40,486 nucleotides of DNA from Gemmatimonadota bacterium. Lineage in GTDB: Bacteria > Latescibacterota > UBA2968 > UBA8231. Below the pieces are notes generated by a model. It did no database searches. It had not been told where the DNA came from and saw only the letters and a program-made list of their open reading frames with translations. The stretch spans positions 42,105 to 82,590 of the forward strand of contig PATE01000054.1 in the NCBI GenBank assembly GCA_002712305.1. Direction: 5' to 3'. A program made the translations under genes and the position numbers. Below, in pieces: positions 1 through 8,124 of the stretch; position 1 is the first letter of the stretch, and every line of letters begins with the position of its first letter.

Positions 1-89
1 TGGCACGAGCCCTTCACTATGAGGTGGCAGGAATGACGCCCCCGCACCCGTTCAGGTTCCACAGGGACCTGCTTGTGGGCGCACAATGA
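1..89 (+). CDS. Possible 3' end of an upstream gene (partial)
   Basis: One frame (codons from position 3) stays open from the window edge to a TGA at 87-89 and ends in ...FRFHRDLLVGAQ. The other two plus-strand frames stop early. It lies just ahead of the M23 peptidase gene in the same orientation, so it could be the tail of the preceding gene in an operon. Only 28 codons are visible and I recognise no family. The open frame could be chance. Confidence 0.3.
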   Translation, partial: ARALHYEVAGMTPPHPFRFHRDLLVGAQ

Positions 90-132
90 GCGCTGTCGAC
101 CATAGAGGTTGCGGCGTGGAGACCGACGCGAT

Positions 133-1161
133 ATGCCGAGAAAGCGGATCACATTTATTGTCATCCCCCCCAATGACGGGCAGATGCAGGAGTACAAATT
201 CTCCTCAAAGCTGCTCTGGTTGGGAATCGGTATCCTCTTACTTACCCTCAGCTCACTCAGCTACTACGCCTTCGATTTCCACACTCGCACCGACCAGGCA
301 GGTCGAATTGCAGAGTTGATGGATGAGAATGAGCGAATGGTGCGGGGGTTGGACCTGGCGCACGAAGACATTTCTTACCTCGAGTTGACCATGGCAAAAC
401 TCGTCGAACTCGATGCGAGACTGCGCGCTCATCACGAGATGGACCCGTTGCCGTCGGCAGGTGTCGGCGGCCCGGAAGAGCCGATCGATCTGCCCGAGGA
501 TTACACCAGCCTCCCTGTCCGCAAGCGGGCGCTCCTCGAAGATCTCACACTGAAGATTGGGCGCCTGGAACGTGAAGCTCAGCTACAGGCTGTCAGTTTC
601 GACAGCTTGATGAGCCATTTCTATCAGAACAACGAGAACCTGCTGTACATTCCTGCGATCTCGCCGGTACCGAGAGACAAGACGTGGAAATCCTCGCTCT
701 TCGGTCCGCGCACGGATCCCTTTACCGGCAAACCGGCACGGCACATGGGCATCGACTTTGCCGGGCGTACGGGGATCGAAATCGTAGCAACGGCAAATGG
801 GGTCGTGTCCTACGCCTACCAAGATCGTCGGCTGGGGAATGCGGTCGTCATCAGCCACAACCCCGTCGTGGTGGACGAGAACGGCGAGCAGACTTCTCGA
901 GCGGGCATGTATCGGACCGAATATGGTCACCTCGACAAGATCCTGGTGCGCAAGGGACAGTGGGTCGAACGCGGGGACGTTATCGGGCTGATGGGAACCT
1001 CGGGACGATCGACGGCCCCCCATCTTCACTATGCCGTACGTTATCAGGATCGTCGTCGAGCACCCCGGACCAAGGGCTACATCAACCCGGCCGATTTCCT
1101 CCTCAACTGGCTGGATGATGACAATATCTCCGGCTACCTCGCATCGGCTGGCGAGGAATAG
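133..1161 (+). CDS. M23-family peptidoglycan metallopeptidase (LytM-type), membrane-anchored
   Basis: This is a predicted zinc endopeptidase or scaffold acting on cell-wall peptide crosslinks in the periplasm. The N-terminus has a short basic cytoplasmic stretch, then one hydrophobic segment at about residues 27-47. Charged, coiled-coil-like stretches follow at about 55-100 and 130-165. The C-terminal M23 domain spans about 185-325. The zinc and catalytic motifs are complete: HMGID (H204, D208), YGHLD (H266) and HLH (H297/H299). The order of anchor, coiled coil and M23 is that of NlpD/EnvC/MepM-like proteins. I chose the ATG at 133 over the TTG at 109 because GGAG lies 11 bases upstream and the protein then begins with a normal anchor (MPRKRITFIV). 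A strong terminator follows the gene. Its exact bond specificity cannot be read from sequence. Confidence 0.9.
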   Translation: MPRKRITFIVIPPNDGQMQEYKFSSKLLWLGIGILLLTLSSLSYYAFDFHTRTDQAGRIAELMDENERMVRGLDLAHEDISYLELTMAKLVELDARLRAHHEMDPLPSAGVGGPEEPIDLPEDYTSLPVRKRALLEDLTLKIGRLEREAQLQAVSFDSLMSHFYQNNENLLYIPAISPVPRDKTWKSSLFGPRTDPFTGKPARHMGIDFAGRTGIEIVATANGVVSYAYQDRRLGNAVVISHNPVVVDENGEQTSRAGMYRTEYGHLDKILVRKGQWVERGDVIGLMGTSGRSTAPHLHYAVRYQDRRRAPRTKGYINPADFLLNWLDDDNISGYLASAGEE

Positions 1162-1215
1162 CAGACGTCCGCCAGAGTTACTGCCAGATTCATTTGGCAT
1201 CGATGTCGGTTTCAG

Positions 1216-1246
1216 GCCGGTCTGCCCAAGGGCGGTCCGGCTTTTT
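1216..1246 (+). terminator. Rho-independent terminator after the M23 gene
   Basis: GCCGG (1216-1220) pairs with CCGGC (1237-1241). After one T-T mismatch, a second stem of five pairs (including a G-U) closes on a four-base CAAG loop. Five Ts follow directly at 1242-1246. This is the clearest intrinsic terminator in the window. It sits only 29 bases before the GTG start of the next gene on the same strand, so that gene's promoter must overlap or precede it, or the hairpin acts as a partial terminator. Confidence 0.8.
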
Positions 1247-1275
1247 GCATTCTCTCCGCTTACCAGGAGTCAGAC

Positions 1276-1851
1276 GTGAGTGACACATCGTCCATCACCG
1301 GGAAAATCGCCGCCGTCGTCGACGCGACGACACTCGTTCTCAACGTGGGTCAGGATCAGGGCGTCCGGGAGGGGATGATCTTCGCTGTTGTTGCAGCACA
1401 CCAGCAGATCACCGATCCGGACAGTGGCGAATCGCTCGGCCACTGGGAGGATGTCAAGGCACGGGTCGTGGTCACTTACGTGCAGGAACGCATGTGCACG
1501 GCCAGGCCGCCCCTGGCCGAAGGAACCGCATCGGGCACGCTGAGCGAGATGATGGTTCGCCATTCCTTTGGCGAGTATGGCGATCGATCCGCCGCGTCTG
1601 CTCGCATCGCTCTGGAGGTCGTTCAGGGAACGGTCAGTGGCAAACCGCGCATGGAGCCCATCGCCCTCGGCGATGCTGTGCGATTCGTTGCCCCGCAGCC
1701 TGTCGCCCCTGCCCATACGGTGGAACAACAAGCGGGAGATCTGCCGTCCCAGGCCTACGGAGGCCTGAGAGATTCCCAAGGATCCGAAGCAGAACAAGGA
1801 CCATCTCACGAAGACGAACCAGAAGACGCATGCGAACCAGAGGACGCATGA
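1276..1851 (+). CDS. FlgT C-terminal-domain-like small protein of unknown role
   Basis: The protein has 191 residues. The first 75 or so resemble the small beta-barrel domain seen at the C-terminus of FlgT and in many envelope proteins: GKIAAVVDATTLVLNVGQ, then a GVREGM turn, then a DPDSGESLG strand pair. A second region of about 75 residues has no family I recognise. The last 45 residues are acidic, low in complexity and probably disordered (repeated EDEPEDA-like units). No signal peptide or membrane segment is visible, so how it would reach the envelope is unclear. It starts at GTG, with an AGGAG-type site at 1265-1269. Its stop overlaps the lptE start (ATGA), so the two are probably translationally coupled. 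No flagellar gene is nearby, so a flagellar role is not implied. Confidence 0.65.
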   Translation: MSDTSSITGKIAAVVDATTLVLNVGQDQGVREGMIFAVVAAHQQITDPDSGESLGHWEDVKARVVVTYVQERMCTARPPLAEGTASGTLSEMMVRHSFGEYGDRSAASARIALEVVQGTVSGKPRMEPIALGDAVRFVAPQPVAPAHTVEQQAGDLPSQAYGGLRDSQGSEAEQGPSHEDEPEDACEPEDA

Positions 1852-2345
1852 AACGTCTCGTTGTGTGTTTCATGTTCCTGCTGGGGGCCTTCGGTTGTGC
1901 CCACTACTCTACCACAGCGGGGCTGGTTGGCGGCATTCGCACCGTCGCTATTCCTACGGCAGACAATCAGACACCCGAAGTCGACGTGGCGCAGCGATTG
2001 ACGGAACGAGCCGTGGATGCCTTTCTCGCCGACAGCCGACTCCGTGTCGTCGACGAGGAATCGGCGGACGCCCTGCTGCTGCTGCAGGTGAATCAGCTCG
2101 AGGATGAGCCCTTTACCTACACCGCCGGTGAAGTGACTGAGCAGTACCGGTATCGACTGTTTGTAGAGGTGACGCTTCAGCGAACCGGCGGCGATGTTTT
2201 ACTCGAGATGGGGCAGTTGACCGGTTTCGGAACTTACGATGCAGCATTGCCCGATGAGGATGATCAAGGTCGCGAACCGGCGATCGACGCAGCCATGGAC
2301 ATGGTTATCGAAGAGATCGTCGATCGAACCACCGCTTCCTGGTAG
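1848..2345 (+). CDS. lptE: LptE-like LPS-assembly lipoprotein
   Basis: This is a predicted outer-membrane lipoprotein of the LptDE translocon, which inserts lipopolysaccharide into the outer leaflet. With the ATG at 1848 it has 165 residues, normal for the family. It has a lipoprotein signal ending in GAFGC, with the lipidated cysteine at residue 17. The mature part follows the LptE/LptE2 pattern: an early strand (GGIRTVAIPTADNQTPE), then a helix starting VAQRLTERAVDAFL, then RLRVVDEESADALL with further beta strands. The ATG at 1848 overlaps the upstream TGA as ATGA. An in-frame ATG at 1830 would add six charged residues ahead of the signal peptide and is less likely. It converges on the phyH pseudogene 20 bases away. 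Its partner lptD is not in the window. Confidence 0.8.
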   Translation: MKRLVVCFMFLLGAFGCAHYSTTAGLVGGIRTVAIPTADNQTPEVDVAQRLTERAVDAFLADSRLRVVDEESADALLLLQVNQLEDEPFTYTAGEVTEQYRYRLFVEVTLQRTGGDVLLEMGQLTGFGTYDAALPDEDDQGREPAIDAAMDMVIEEIVDRTTASW

Positions 2346-2365
2346 ATCGGTGTCTCTGGGGTTGT

Positions 2366-3063
2366 TCAGGCTGCCCGCAGAATCTTGTGTTGATCCCCAT
2401 TGCCGGCGTGTGCCAGCGCATCCCTGATAACTGATGATGAAACTGCGTCGCCGCTGATCGGTTCGGTTGGCCAACGACCGATGTCACGTCAGGGCGTGAA
2501 AGAGCAGGACCGATCCCGCTTCGATCGGTACCGGCACGGCCCCATCGATGGACTCCTCTCCATGTTAAAAGGCGAGGTTGCAGAACCCGTCTTCGCGACG
2601 GGACCAGGGCTGCAAGCCTTGGAGATGACTGCCGGGGACCACCCACAGACAGCCATTGCCTTCGTCGCAGTCTGACAGGGGAATCCAAACCGACATTCTG
2701 CAGGCGCTGATCGACTGTTGTTGAGAGTAGGCATCGTCCTGATGCCAATGGCAGACGGTCTCATCGAGGGCAGGTTTTTCGACCATCTTCGCCGAGTAGA
2801 TGGCGATCCCGGATGGACGACGCCTTCGATCAGCGTCAAGAGGCGCTCATCTGCGCACAGGGCACGTGTGATCGCTGATCGCAGACCCAATTGGAGGATG
2901 ATGTTCTTCCGTTGGCCGTGCTGCTGGGCGCGGTCCTGCCGCAGTCTGTCGATTTCTGCATCGATTCGCTTGAGCTCTTGGGGGGGAAGACCCCTTCCAA
3001 GATGACGCAGCCTGATCGGTCGTACTCGACTTGCTGCGCGTGGGTCAGGGGCACCTGTCTCAA
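2366..3063 (-). pseudogene. Decayed phytanoyl-CoA dioxygenase (PhyH) family gene
   Basis: Reading the minus strand in three frames rebuilds one PhyH protein of about 232 residues. It starts at a TTG next to the mannonate dehydratase stop and ends DQHKILRAA. The Fe(II)/2-oxoglutarate ligands are still legible: WHQDD (HxD) and HRSLANRTDQRRRSF (distal His and Arg). The lesions are as follows. A frameshift lies at a run of seven Cs (2980-2986, FPP then QELKRID). A second lies at CCGGGATC (about 2805-2812). In-frame TAA is at 2565-2567. An in-frame TGA at 2484-2486 sits where the context reads HALT*HRSL, probably a former Trp. A third frameshift lies at about 2422-2424. It was the last gene of the GGT-M20-UxuA operon. 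Sequencing error might explain the indels, but the two stops favour genuine decay. Confidence 0.85.
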
Positions 3064-4037
3064 CCCCTGCGTTGGGTCTGCTGCAGAAGAGAACGGATAT
3101 AGCCGATGGCATAGGCCGTGCCGGCTCTCGAGCCTTCGTCACCTTGGATGCGCGGTGTGTGATCCATCATGAAGGGGCCCTCGAATCCGTGATCGAAGTA
3201 TGTCTGCATGGCGCGACCCATGTCGATGTCACCCTCGTCGAGGAAGACCTCGGTGAAACGTGGTAGCTGGCCACGGACATTGCGGAAGTGGACATACACG
3301 ATGCGCCCGCGTTCGGCCAACCGTGCGATCTCTCCGTAGACACCCTGGCCGAGCAGCTCCGTAAAGCACCCCTGACAGAACAGAAGGCCATTGGCGGGAT
3401 CGTCGACTTCGTCAAGAATCCGGTCAAACTGGGATACCGTCGAACAGATCTGTGCGACCCCGCCCAGAGGTTCGGCGATAGGAGGGTCATCAGGGTGCAG
3501 AGCCATGCGGACGCCGGCATCACGGGCAACGGGGATCACCCTTTTCAGGAAGGTGGACATATTGTCCCACATCCGATCCTCATGCCACGATTCTCCTGCC
3601 GTTGGCTCTTTACGCGTGGTGAGAAAGTGATCATAGTCAAAGGTCGAGTAGGCCACGTCACCACGACCGGAATCGGAGGGTGTGCGAAAGTTCCCCTTCG
3701 GCTTGAAGTTGTAGCCCAATGCTTCAATGCCTGACCCACCGACGGCGGTCAGCATCGTGCACCACGCATCCAGGGCCGCCTCACGTTGGTCTGTCCCATA
3801 GGTGATGTCATCCCACGCGGACATAAAGACACTCCATAACACCATGTCATACGTGGCGACTCGCTCGCAGGCCTCTGCCAGAAACGATGACATGTCCTGG
3901 CCGGCGCGGAAGCGCGGTCCGGGTGTGCCCTCCTCCATACTGCGAAGGTCCAGGTTGATTTGGTCCACGCCCAGGGAGGCATAGAAGCGCAGTGTGTCGT
4001 CGTTGAAATCTCGCCAGAGAACGTGTTCCTGGATCAT
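3060..4037 (-). CDS. uxuA: Mannonate dehydratase (UxuA family)
   Basis: This predicted cytoplasmic enzyme removes water from D-mannonate to give 2-keto-3-deoxygluconate, the step after uronate reduction in hexuronate breakdown. At 325 residues it is a little shorter than classical UxuA but has the family landmarks of the metal-dependent TIM barrel: GNFRTPSDSGRGDVAYSTFDYD (about 115-136), HPDDPP (H181), CQGC (C221/C224), VHFRNVRG (H250) and EVFLDEGDIDM (about 264-274), with a late DHTPR. The start is supported by GGGAG six bases upstream, inside the end of the M20 gene three bases away. The stop touches the start of the broken phyH. The operon setting with peptidase-like genes is unusual, so the natural substrate may be a related sugar acid. 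Confidence 0.82.
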   Translation of the reverse strand: MIQEHVLWRDFNDDTLRFYASLGVDQINLDLRSMEEGTPGPRFRAGQDMSSFLAEACERVATYDMVLWSVFMSAWDDITYGTDQREAALDAWCTMLTAVGGSGIEALGYNFKPKGNFRTPSDSGRGDVAYSTFDYDHFLTTRKEPTAGESWHEDRMWDNMSTFLKRVIPVARDAGVRMALHPDDPPIAEPLGGVAQICSTVSQFDRILDEVDDPANGLLFCQGCFTELLGQGVYGEIARLAERGRIVYVHFRNVRGQLPRFTEVFLDEGDIDMGRAMQTYFDHGFEGPFMMDHTPRIQGDEGSRAGTAYAIGYIRSLLQQTQRRG

Positions 4038-4040
4038 CTT

Positions 4041-5255
4041 CTACTCCCGCTGACCGCAGTAGTCGAGCGCAGTCAGTGCATACACGGCGGCCGCATCGCG
4101 AAGTCGCCTCCGGTCGACCCACTCCTGATCGGCGTGGGCCGTTTCATTGGACGGGCCGTAGTAGAAAGTGGGAACGCCACATCCGTGAACATAGAGATTG
4201 GCATCTCCCACGATGCGCATGCCCACCACCTCGGGACTGTCGCCACAGATCCGGGCATGCGCCGCGGATACGGCCCGCACGGCTGCATCACCTTCTGGGG
4301 TCTCAAAGGGTTCGCGCTCGTGTTCCATCTCGACGGTCAGGCGTAGATCCCCGGCGTCGGCAAAAGACTGAGCCAACGCTTGAAGCTCTGCCAGAACCTG
4401 ATGTGCGTCGCGACCCGGACACCAACGTCGCGTACCCGTGAGCGTGCATCGCGTTGGGGTTCGATTGAAATAGTCTCCCCCATGTACCGCGCCCAGATCG
4501 ATACGCTCGGCACCGGCAAGGGGATGTTGGGTCGTGTCATCGAGACGCAACTGCAGTTCATGGATGGCCCCGATCAAGTCGCCCACATGCCGCAGGGGGT
4601 TGTCGGTGAAGGGGACGTACTGCGTGTGCATGCCGCCACGAGCGGAATCCAGGTGCAGAGTGAACACCATCGATCCCATACTCATCACCCACAACGCGTC
4701 ACGCCCCTCTACGATCAGAATCCGATCTGCACCCACACGACCTTTCCTGATATCCTCGATCAGGGCCATGGGGCCGTCCTTACGGGCGATGGTCTCTTCG
4801 TGCCCTACAACGGCGGTCAGGATGAGATCCCCCTGCAAACCTGTGTCGCTGTCGAGGATCGCTTTGGCCGCACCGAGCATGGAAGCCATGCCGCCCTTCA
4901 TGTCGGTGGCCCCGCGACCGTGGAGCTGAGTCTCCGTTTGCCGTGGCGGCCAGGCATCGCCAAGAGGAATCGTGTCCAGGTGACCATTGAGCATCAACGT
5001 AGGGCCGTGGCCCTGACCTTGGATACGTGCATACAGATTGTTTCGACCGTCGTCGTCCACGGCTCGCACATCGACCTGAAGGCCCAGGTCTCGCAACTGG
5101 CGTTCGAACAGCCCGCATACCTCGCCTTCATCCATGGTGACACTGGGGATCTGCAGCAGCTGCCAGGCTTGCTCGTCGATCCAGTCTCCATCCACGGCAT
5201 CGAGGAGGCGGGTCTGCGAGGGTGACAGGTCGCCCGGGGACGGGTCGGTACTCAT
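4041..5255 (-). CDS. M20-family metallo-amidohydrolase (ArgE/DapE/ACY1-like)
   Basis: This is a predicted two-zinc hydrolase cleaving an amide bond in an N-acylated amino acid or small peptide. It has 404 residues, typical of the family. Metal and catalytic motifs are in order: NGHLDT (H92, D94), GRGATDMKGG (D118), GHEE (E153/E154), and a C-terminal ETAHADQEWV histidine. The dimerisation and lid domain lies between, at about 200-310. There is no signal peptide, so it is probably cytoplasmic. The ATG overlaps the stop of the upstream GGT-like gene (ATGA), and GGAG lies seven bases ahead. The gene ends three bases before uxuA, so it sits mid-operon. Pairing with a GGT-like enzyme suggests degradation of a gamma-glutamyl or other acylated amino compound. 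The substrate cannot be read from sequence. Confidence 0.85.
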   Translation of the reverse strand: MSTDPSPGDLSPSQTRLLDAVDGDWIDEQAWQLLQIPSVTMDEGEVCGLFERQLRDLGLQVDVRAVDDDGRNNLYARIQGQGHGPTLMLNGHLDTIPLGDAWPPRQTETQLHGRGATDMKGGMASMLGAAKAILDSDTGLQGDLILTAVVGHEETIARKDGPMALIEDIRKGRVGADRILIVEGRDALWVMSMGSMVFTLHLDSARGGMHTQYVPFTDNPLRHVGDLIGAIHELQLRLDDTTQHPLAGAERIDLGAVHGGDYFNRTPTRCTLTGTRRWCPGRDAHQVLAELQALAQSFADAGDLRLTVEMEHEREPFETPEGDAAVRAVSAAHARICGDSPEVVGMRIVGDANLYVHGCGVPTFYYGPSNETAHADQEWVDRRRLRDAAAVYALTALDYCGQRE

Positions 5256-6871
5256 GCATCTACTCCGGCGGCATGGCGGCGGGCGGCGGGATCTCCTGCT
5301 GCAGAGGCACTGCCATCGTCATGGATGGCCAGCATCACCGGCGTGCCGATGGCGCCGCTCTTGGTCGTCACCTGATGTCCTCGGTCGGCCAACTGCTGCT
5401 GCACCTTTTCGTCCACGTCGTCATTGACTGTCAGGGACCGAACACCCTTGAACGTGTCTGACCGCTGAGGATTCGGATCGAAGGAGTCCTCGTGGTGATC
5501 GGTGGAAAAACGAGGCGTCGTCACAGCCTCGGCTGGATCCATGCAATAGTCGATGGCATTCATTAGCAGATTGAGGGCTGTCTGGTCCTGCAGGTCGCCA
5601 CCGGCGACGCTGACTGCCATGGCCGGTCGTCCCTGCTTAAGCACGAGGGTAGGGGTCAGCGTAATCCGAGGTCGTTTGCCGGGTTGGATACAGTTGGGGT
5701 GCCCCGGTGTCGTGTTGAGGCTTCGCAGGCGATTCCCATATGTCACGCCGGTGGCCCCGCCGCCATCATGGTCCCTGGGGATGTTGGCACTGGGCGTGGC
5801 CGAAACCACATTTCCCCAGCGATCGGTGATCACGCACGTTGTGGTTCCGCCTGGTGCCGGCGCCGTCTCGTCAGCCTCGGCCAGCGCCTGTAGCCGGTAG
5901 GGATCTCCCGGTCGCGCTGTGTCAGAGGCCAACTGAGCATCGATCAGGGTTCGTCGCACCTCGGTGTAGCGATCGCTCAGCAGAGATGACATGGGCACAC
6001 CGGTGAACTGTGGATCGCCGTAGTAGGCATCGCGATCGGCGAAGGCGAGCTTCAACGCTTCCACGGCGTGATGGATCGAATCTGCCGAGAGATGCCCCAT
6101 GGCCGTGAGGTCGAACCCCTCCAATAGGCGCAGCGCCTGACACAGCGACGGGCCTTGTGTCCATGGGCCACACTTGCAGACCGTATAGCCACGATAGTCG
6201 GCGGCGACGGGTTCTTCAATGGTCGTGATGTGGCGGGCGAGATCCTGGCGTCGAAGAAAGCCACCCTTTTCGATGTAGTAGGCTTCGAGCTCTTCAGCAA
6301 TGTCATTACGCGTAGCGTGGCGACCGTAGAATCGATCACATGCCGCCTGCAAGCGGACCTGCCTGGACCCCGTCGTCAACGATTCCTCTTCCACCATCCT
6401 GCGCAGGGTATGGGCCAGGCGGGGGTGCCAGTCTTCCTGTGCTTCATCAAGCAGCGACAGGACGGGGGCTGTGACCTGGGCAAGGGTCATGGTCCCGTAT
6501 CTCTGCAGAAGAGTGATGCACAGGTCCACGACGGAGGGCACAGGCGCCATCTTGATGTCGGGCGCCGCAGGGATGCCATTCTGCATGTACCAATCGATCG
6601 CTTCCTGTGACCACGGCGCTCGTCCCTGGCCCGAAAGGGCCCGTACGCGACCCTCCTCGGCGGCGTAGATCAAGACGGGAACCTCGCCTCCGATGCTGCA
6701 GGCGATATGGTCGGTCACATTCAGAGCGAAGATCGTCGCCACTGCCGCATCCGCGGCATTGCCGTCAGCCTCGAGAATGGAGAGTCCCGCATCCACTGCA
6801 GCAGCTCCACCTGCGGCAACAACGCCGTGGCGGCTCGTCGCCTGCCAGCCGGTGCTTCGAGGTTGAGGCAT
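5252..6871 (-). CDS. Gamma-glutamyltransferase family protein
   Basis: This is an Ntn-hydrolase of the GGT family. Such proteins self-cleave before a catalytic threonine and then hydrolyse or transfer gamma-glutamyl groups. The protein has 539 residues from the ATG at 6871. The N-terminal GGAAAVDAGLSILEADGNAA block is typical. The nucleophile region reads GGTTTCVITDRWGNVVSATP (threonines 343-345). The usual TTH is TTC here, a small departure. A C-terminal SVAGGDLQDQTALNLLMNAI block follows. No signal peptide is present, unlike the periplasmic E. coli enzyme, so it is probably a cytoplasmic GGT-like acylase. I prefer the ATG at 6871 because AGGA lies eight bases upstream. An ATG at 6880 would have its AGG directly abutting. 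It is the first gene of a four-gene operon. Confidence 0.85.
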   Translation of the reverse strand: MPQPRSTGWQATSRHGVVAAGGAAAVDAGLSILEADGNAADAAVATIFALNVTDHIACSIGGEVPVLIYAAEEGRVRALSGQGRAPWSQEAIDWYMQNGIPAAPDIKMAPVPSVVDLCITLLQRYGTMTLAQVTAPVLSLLDEAQEDWHPRLAHTLRRMVEEESLTTGSRQVRLQAACDRFYGRHATRNDIAEELEAYYIEKGGFLRRQDLARHITTIEEPVAADYRGYTVCKCGPWTQGPSLCQALRLLEGFDLTAMGHLSADSIHHAVEALKLAFADRDAYYGDPQFTGVPMSSLLSDRYTEVRRTLIDAQLASDTARPGDPYRLQALAEADETAPAPGGTTTCVITDRWGNVVSATPSANIPRDHDGGGATGVTYGNRLRSLNTTPGHPNCIQPGKRPRITLTPTLVLKQGRPAMAVSVAGGDLQDQTALNLLMNAIDYCMDPAEAVTTPRFSTDHHEDSFDPNPQRSDTFKGVRSLTVNDDVDEKVQQQLADRGHQVTTKSGAIGTPVMLAIHDDGSASAAGDPAARRHAAGVDA

Positions 6872-6969
6872 CAGGCACATCCTGTTTGAAGGTGATTGTG
6901 GGTGTCGCGCAGGTCGAAGCCTATGTAACGTTGGACACGAATGCCAGCCGCCATCACCGGGAGTTTCCC
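6872..6969. promoter_or_regulatory. Divergent intergenic region, GGT operon and lactonase
   Basis: This 98-base gap separates the divergent starts at 6871 (minus) and 6970 (plus), so it should contain promoters for both. A GGGAG ribosome site for the lactonase lies at 6958-6962. I see no convincing -35/-10 pair or operator palindrome. Confidence 0.4.
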
Positions 6970-8070
6970 ATGCTGAATCTCACCATCCTCATCGTGATTG
7001 TGGTGGCATTCATCAGCCCCGTAGCAGCCGACCCTCAAAGCGACAGAGTTGAGCGACCGATGAACTATCACGTGTACGTTTCAAATAGCGGTAGCACCTT
7101 TCTCTCCCACTTTCTTCTCGACTCTTCCTCTGGAGAGCTTACCGTGCAGCCCGACATCGATCTGGGCGCTGCACCCGGTGCGCTTGCCACCGATGCCGTA
7201 GGGCGACGCATGTATGTATGTCTGCGGTCAGAGAAGCAGTTTGCCAGCTTCAACATCGATCCGGCAAGTGGGGGGCTGTCGAAGATCGACGCCACTCATG
7301 TCCCAGATGGTGCGCCCTATGTCTACACGGACAACACCGATCGATTCCTGCTGGCTAGTTACTACGGGGCAGGGCACGTGTCCGTGCACGCGATTGGCGA
7401 CGACGGCACGTTGTCTGACGAGCCGCTGCAGTGGATCGAGACCGACGGTCATGCTCACAGCATTCAGACGGATCGGTCCAATCGGTTCGCCTTCGTGCCG
7501 CATACGAATCCGGCGAATGTGATCTACCAGTTTCGCTTCGACGAGTCTACGGGCACACTATCTCCAAACGATCCAGCCACGATTCAACCGGCCACGCCCG
7601 AGGGACCCCGACACTTCGTCTTCCATCCGACCAAGAATCTTCTGTACTCCGTCAATGAAAATGGCAGCACCGTATCAGCCCATCACTTCGATGCGGACAA
7701 CGGTACGCTGACCTCTTTCCAGGTGATCTCGACGTTGCCCGATGGATTTGACGCATCAGACAACACGACGGCCGAGATCAAGATCGACCAGAGCGGCCGC
7801 TTCCTGTATGCCTCGAATCGTGGCCACGATTCGCTTGCCCTCTTCGATGTCGGTGATGATGGCACACTCACCCTTCGAGACCACTTTGCGACAGAGAAAA
7901 CGCCCCGATTCTTCGATCTGGACCCGACGGGAAAGTGGCTGTTGTCGGTGGGACAGAATTCGGGCCGCATGTCCGCCTATGCGGTGGAGGCCTCCGGTGC
8001 ACTGATACGGACGACGACGCACGAGGTGGGAGACGCGCCCTTGTGGATCGAGTACGTCGAGGCCAGGTAG
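6970..8070 (+). CDS. Secreted seven-bladed beta-propeller lactonase (Pgl/YbhE family)
   Basis: The fold is that of 6-phosphogluconolactonase of the YbhE type (PF10282), which opens sugar lactones. The first 20 residues form a signal peptide (MLNLTILIVIVVAFISPVAA), so this copy acts outside the cytoplasm on a non-phosphorylated lactone or a binding partner. The remaining 345 or so residues show repeated propeller blades of the type GRFLYASNRGHDSLALFDVGDDGTL. These include the family's EGPRHFVFHPT and NENGSTVSAHHFD strands. I chose the ATG at 6970 because GGAG stands seven bases ahead and the signal peptide begins there. The annotated upstream extension to 6607 lies antisense to the GGT gene and looks non-coding. 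It is transcribed away from the GGT operon and converges on a Gfo/Idh/MocA gene. Confidence 0.8.
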   Translation: MLNLTILIVIVVAFISPVAADPQSDRVERPMNYHVYVSNSGSTFLSHFLLDSSSGELTVQPDIDLGAAPGALATDAVGRRMYVCLRSEKQFASFNIDPASGGLSKIDATHVPDGAPYVYTDNTDRFLLASYYGAGHVSVHAIGDDGTLSDEPLQWIETDGHAHSIQTDRSNRFAFVPHTNPANVIYQFRFDESTGTLSPNDPATIQPATPEGPRHFVFHPTKNLLYSVNENGSTVSAHHFDADNGTLTSFQVISTLPDGFDASDNTTAEIKIDQSGRFLYASNRGHDSLALFDVGDDGTLTLRDHFATEKTPRFFDLDPTGKWLLSVGQNSGRMSAYAVEASGALIRTTTHEVGDAPLWIEYVEAR

Positions 8071-8083
8071 TCAGGGCCAGGTA
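8061..8083. repeat. Short direct repeat at the lactonase stop codon
   Basis: GGCCAGGTA occurs at 8061-8069 and again at 8075-8083, with a 14-base period. The first copy carries the lactonase stop (TAG). The repeat looks like a local duplication at the gene's 3' end. The convergent gap 8071-8124 has no clear terminator. Confidence 0.5.
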
Positions 8084-8124
8084 ATACGGAGTCGCTGCAG
8101 CAGGAACCGTTCGCCCAGGACACG

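Noticed and set aside
1276-1851. Flagellar FlgT assignment
   Set aside because: Only the small C-terminal-type domain matches, and no flagellar gene is present. The domain occurs in many envelope proteins.
2484-2486. In-frame TGA as recoded tryptophan
   Set aside because: Other genes in the window end in TGA with normal overlaps, and the same gene has TAA and frameshifts, so an altered code is not needed.
2489-3142. 217-codon minus-strand ORF read as a separate gene
   Set aside because: Only its middle part is native PhyH sequence; the rest is out-of-frame. It is explained by the frameshifted pseudogene.
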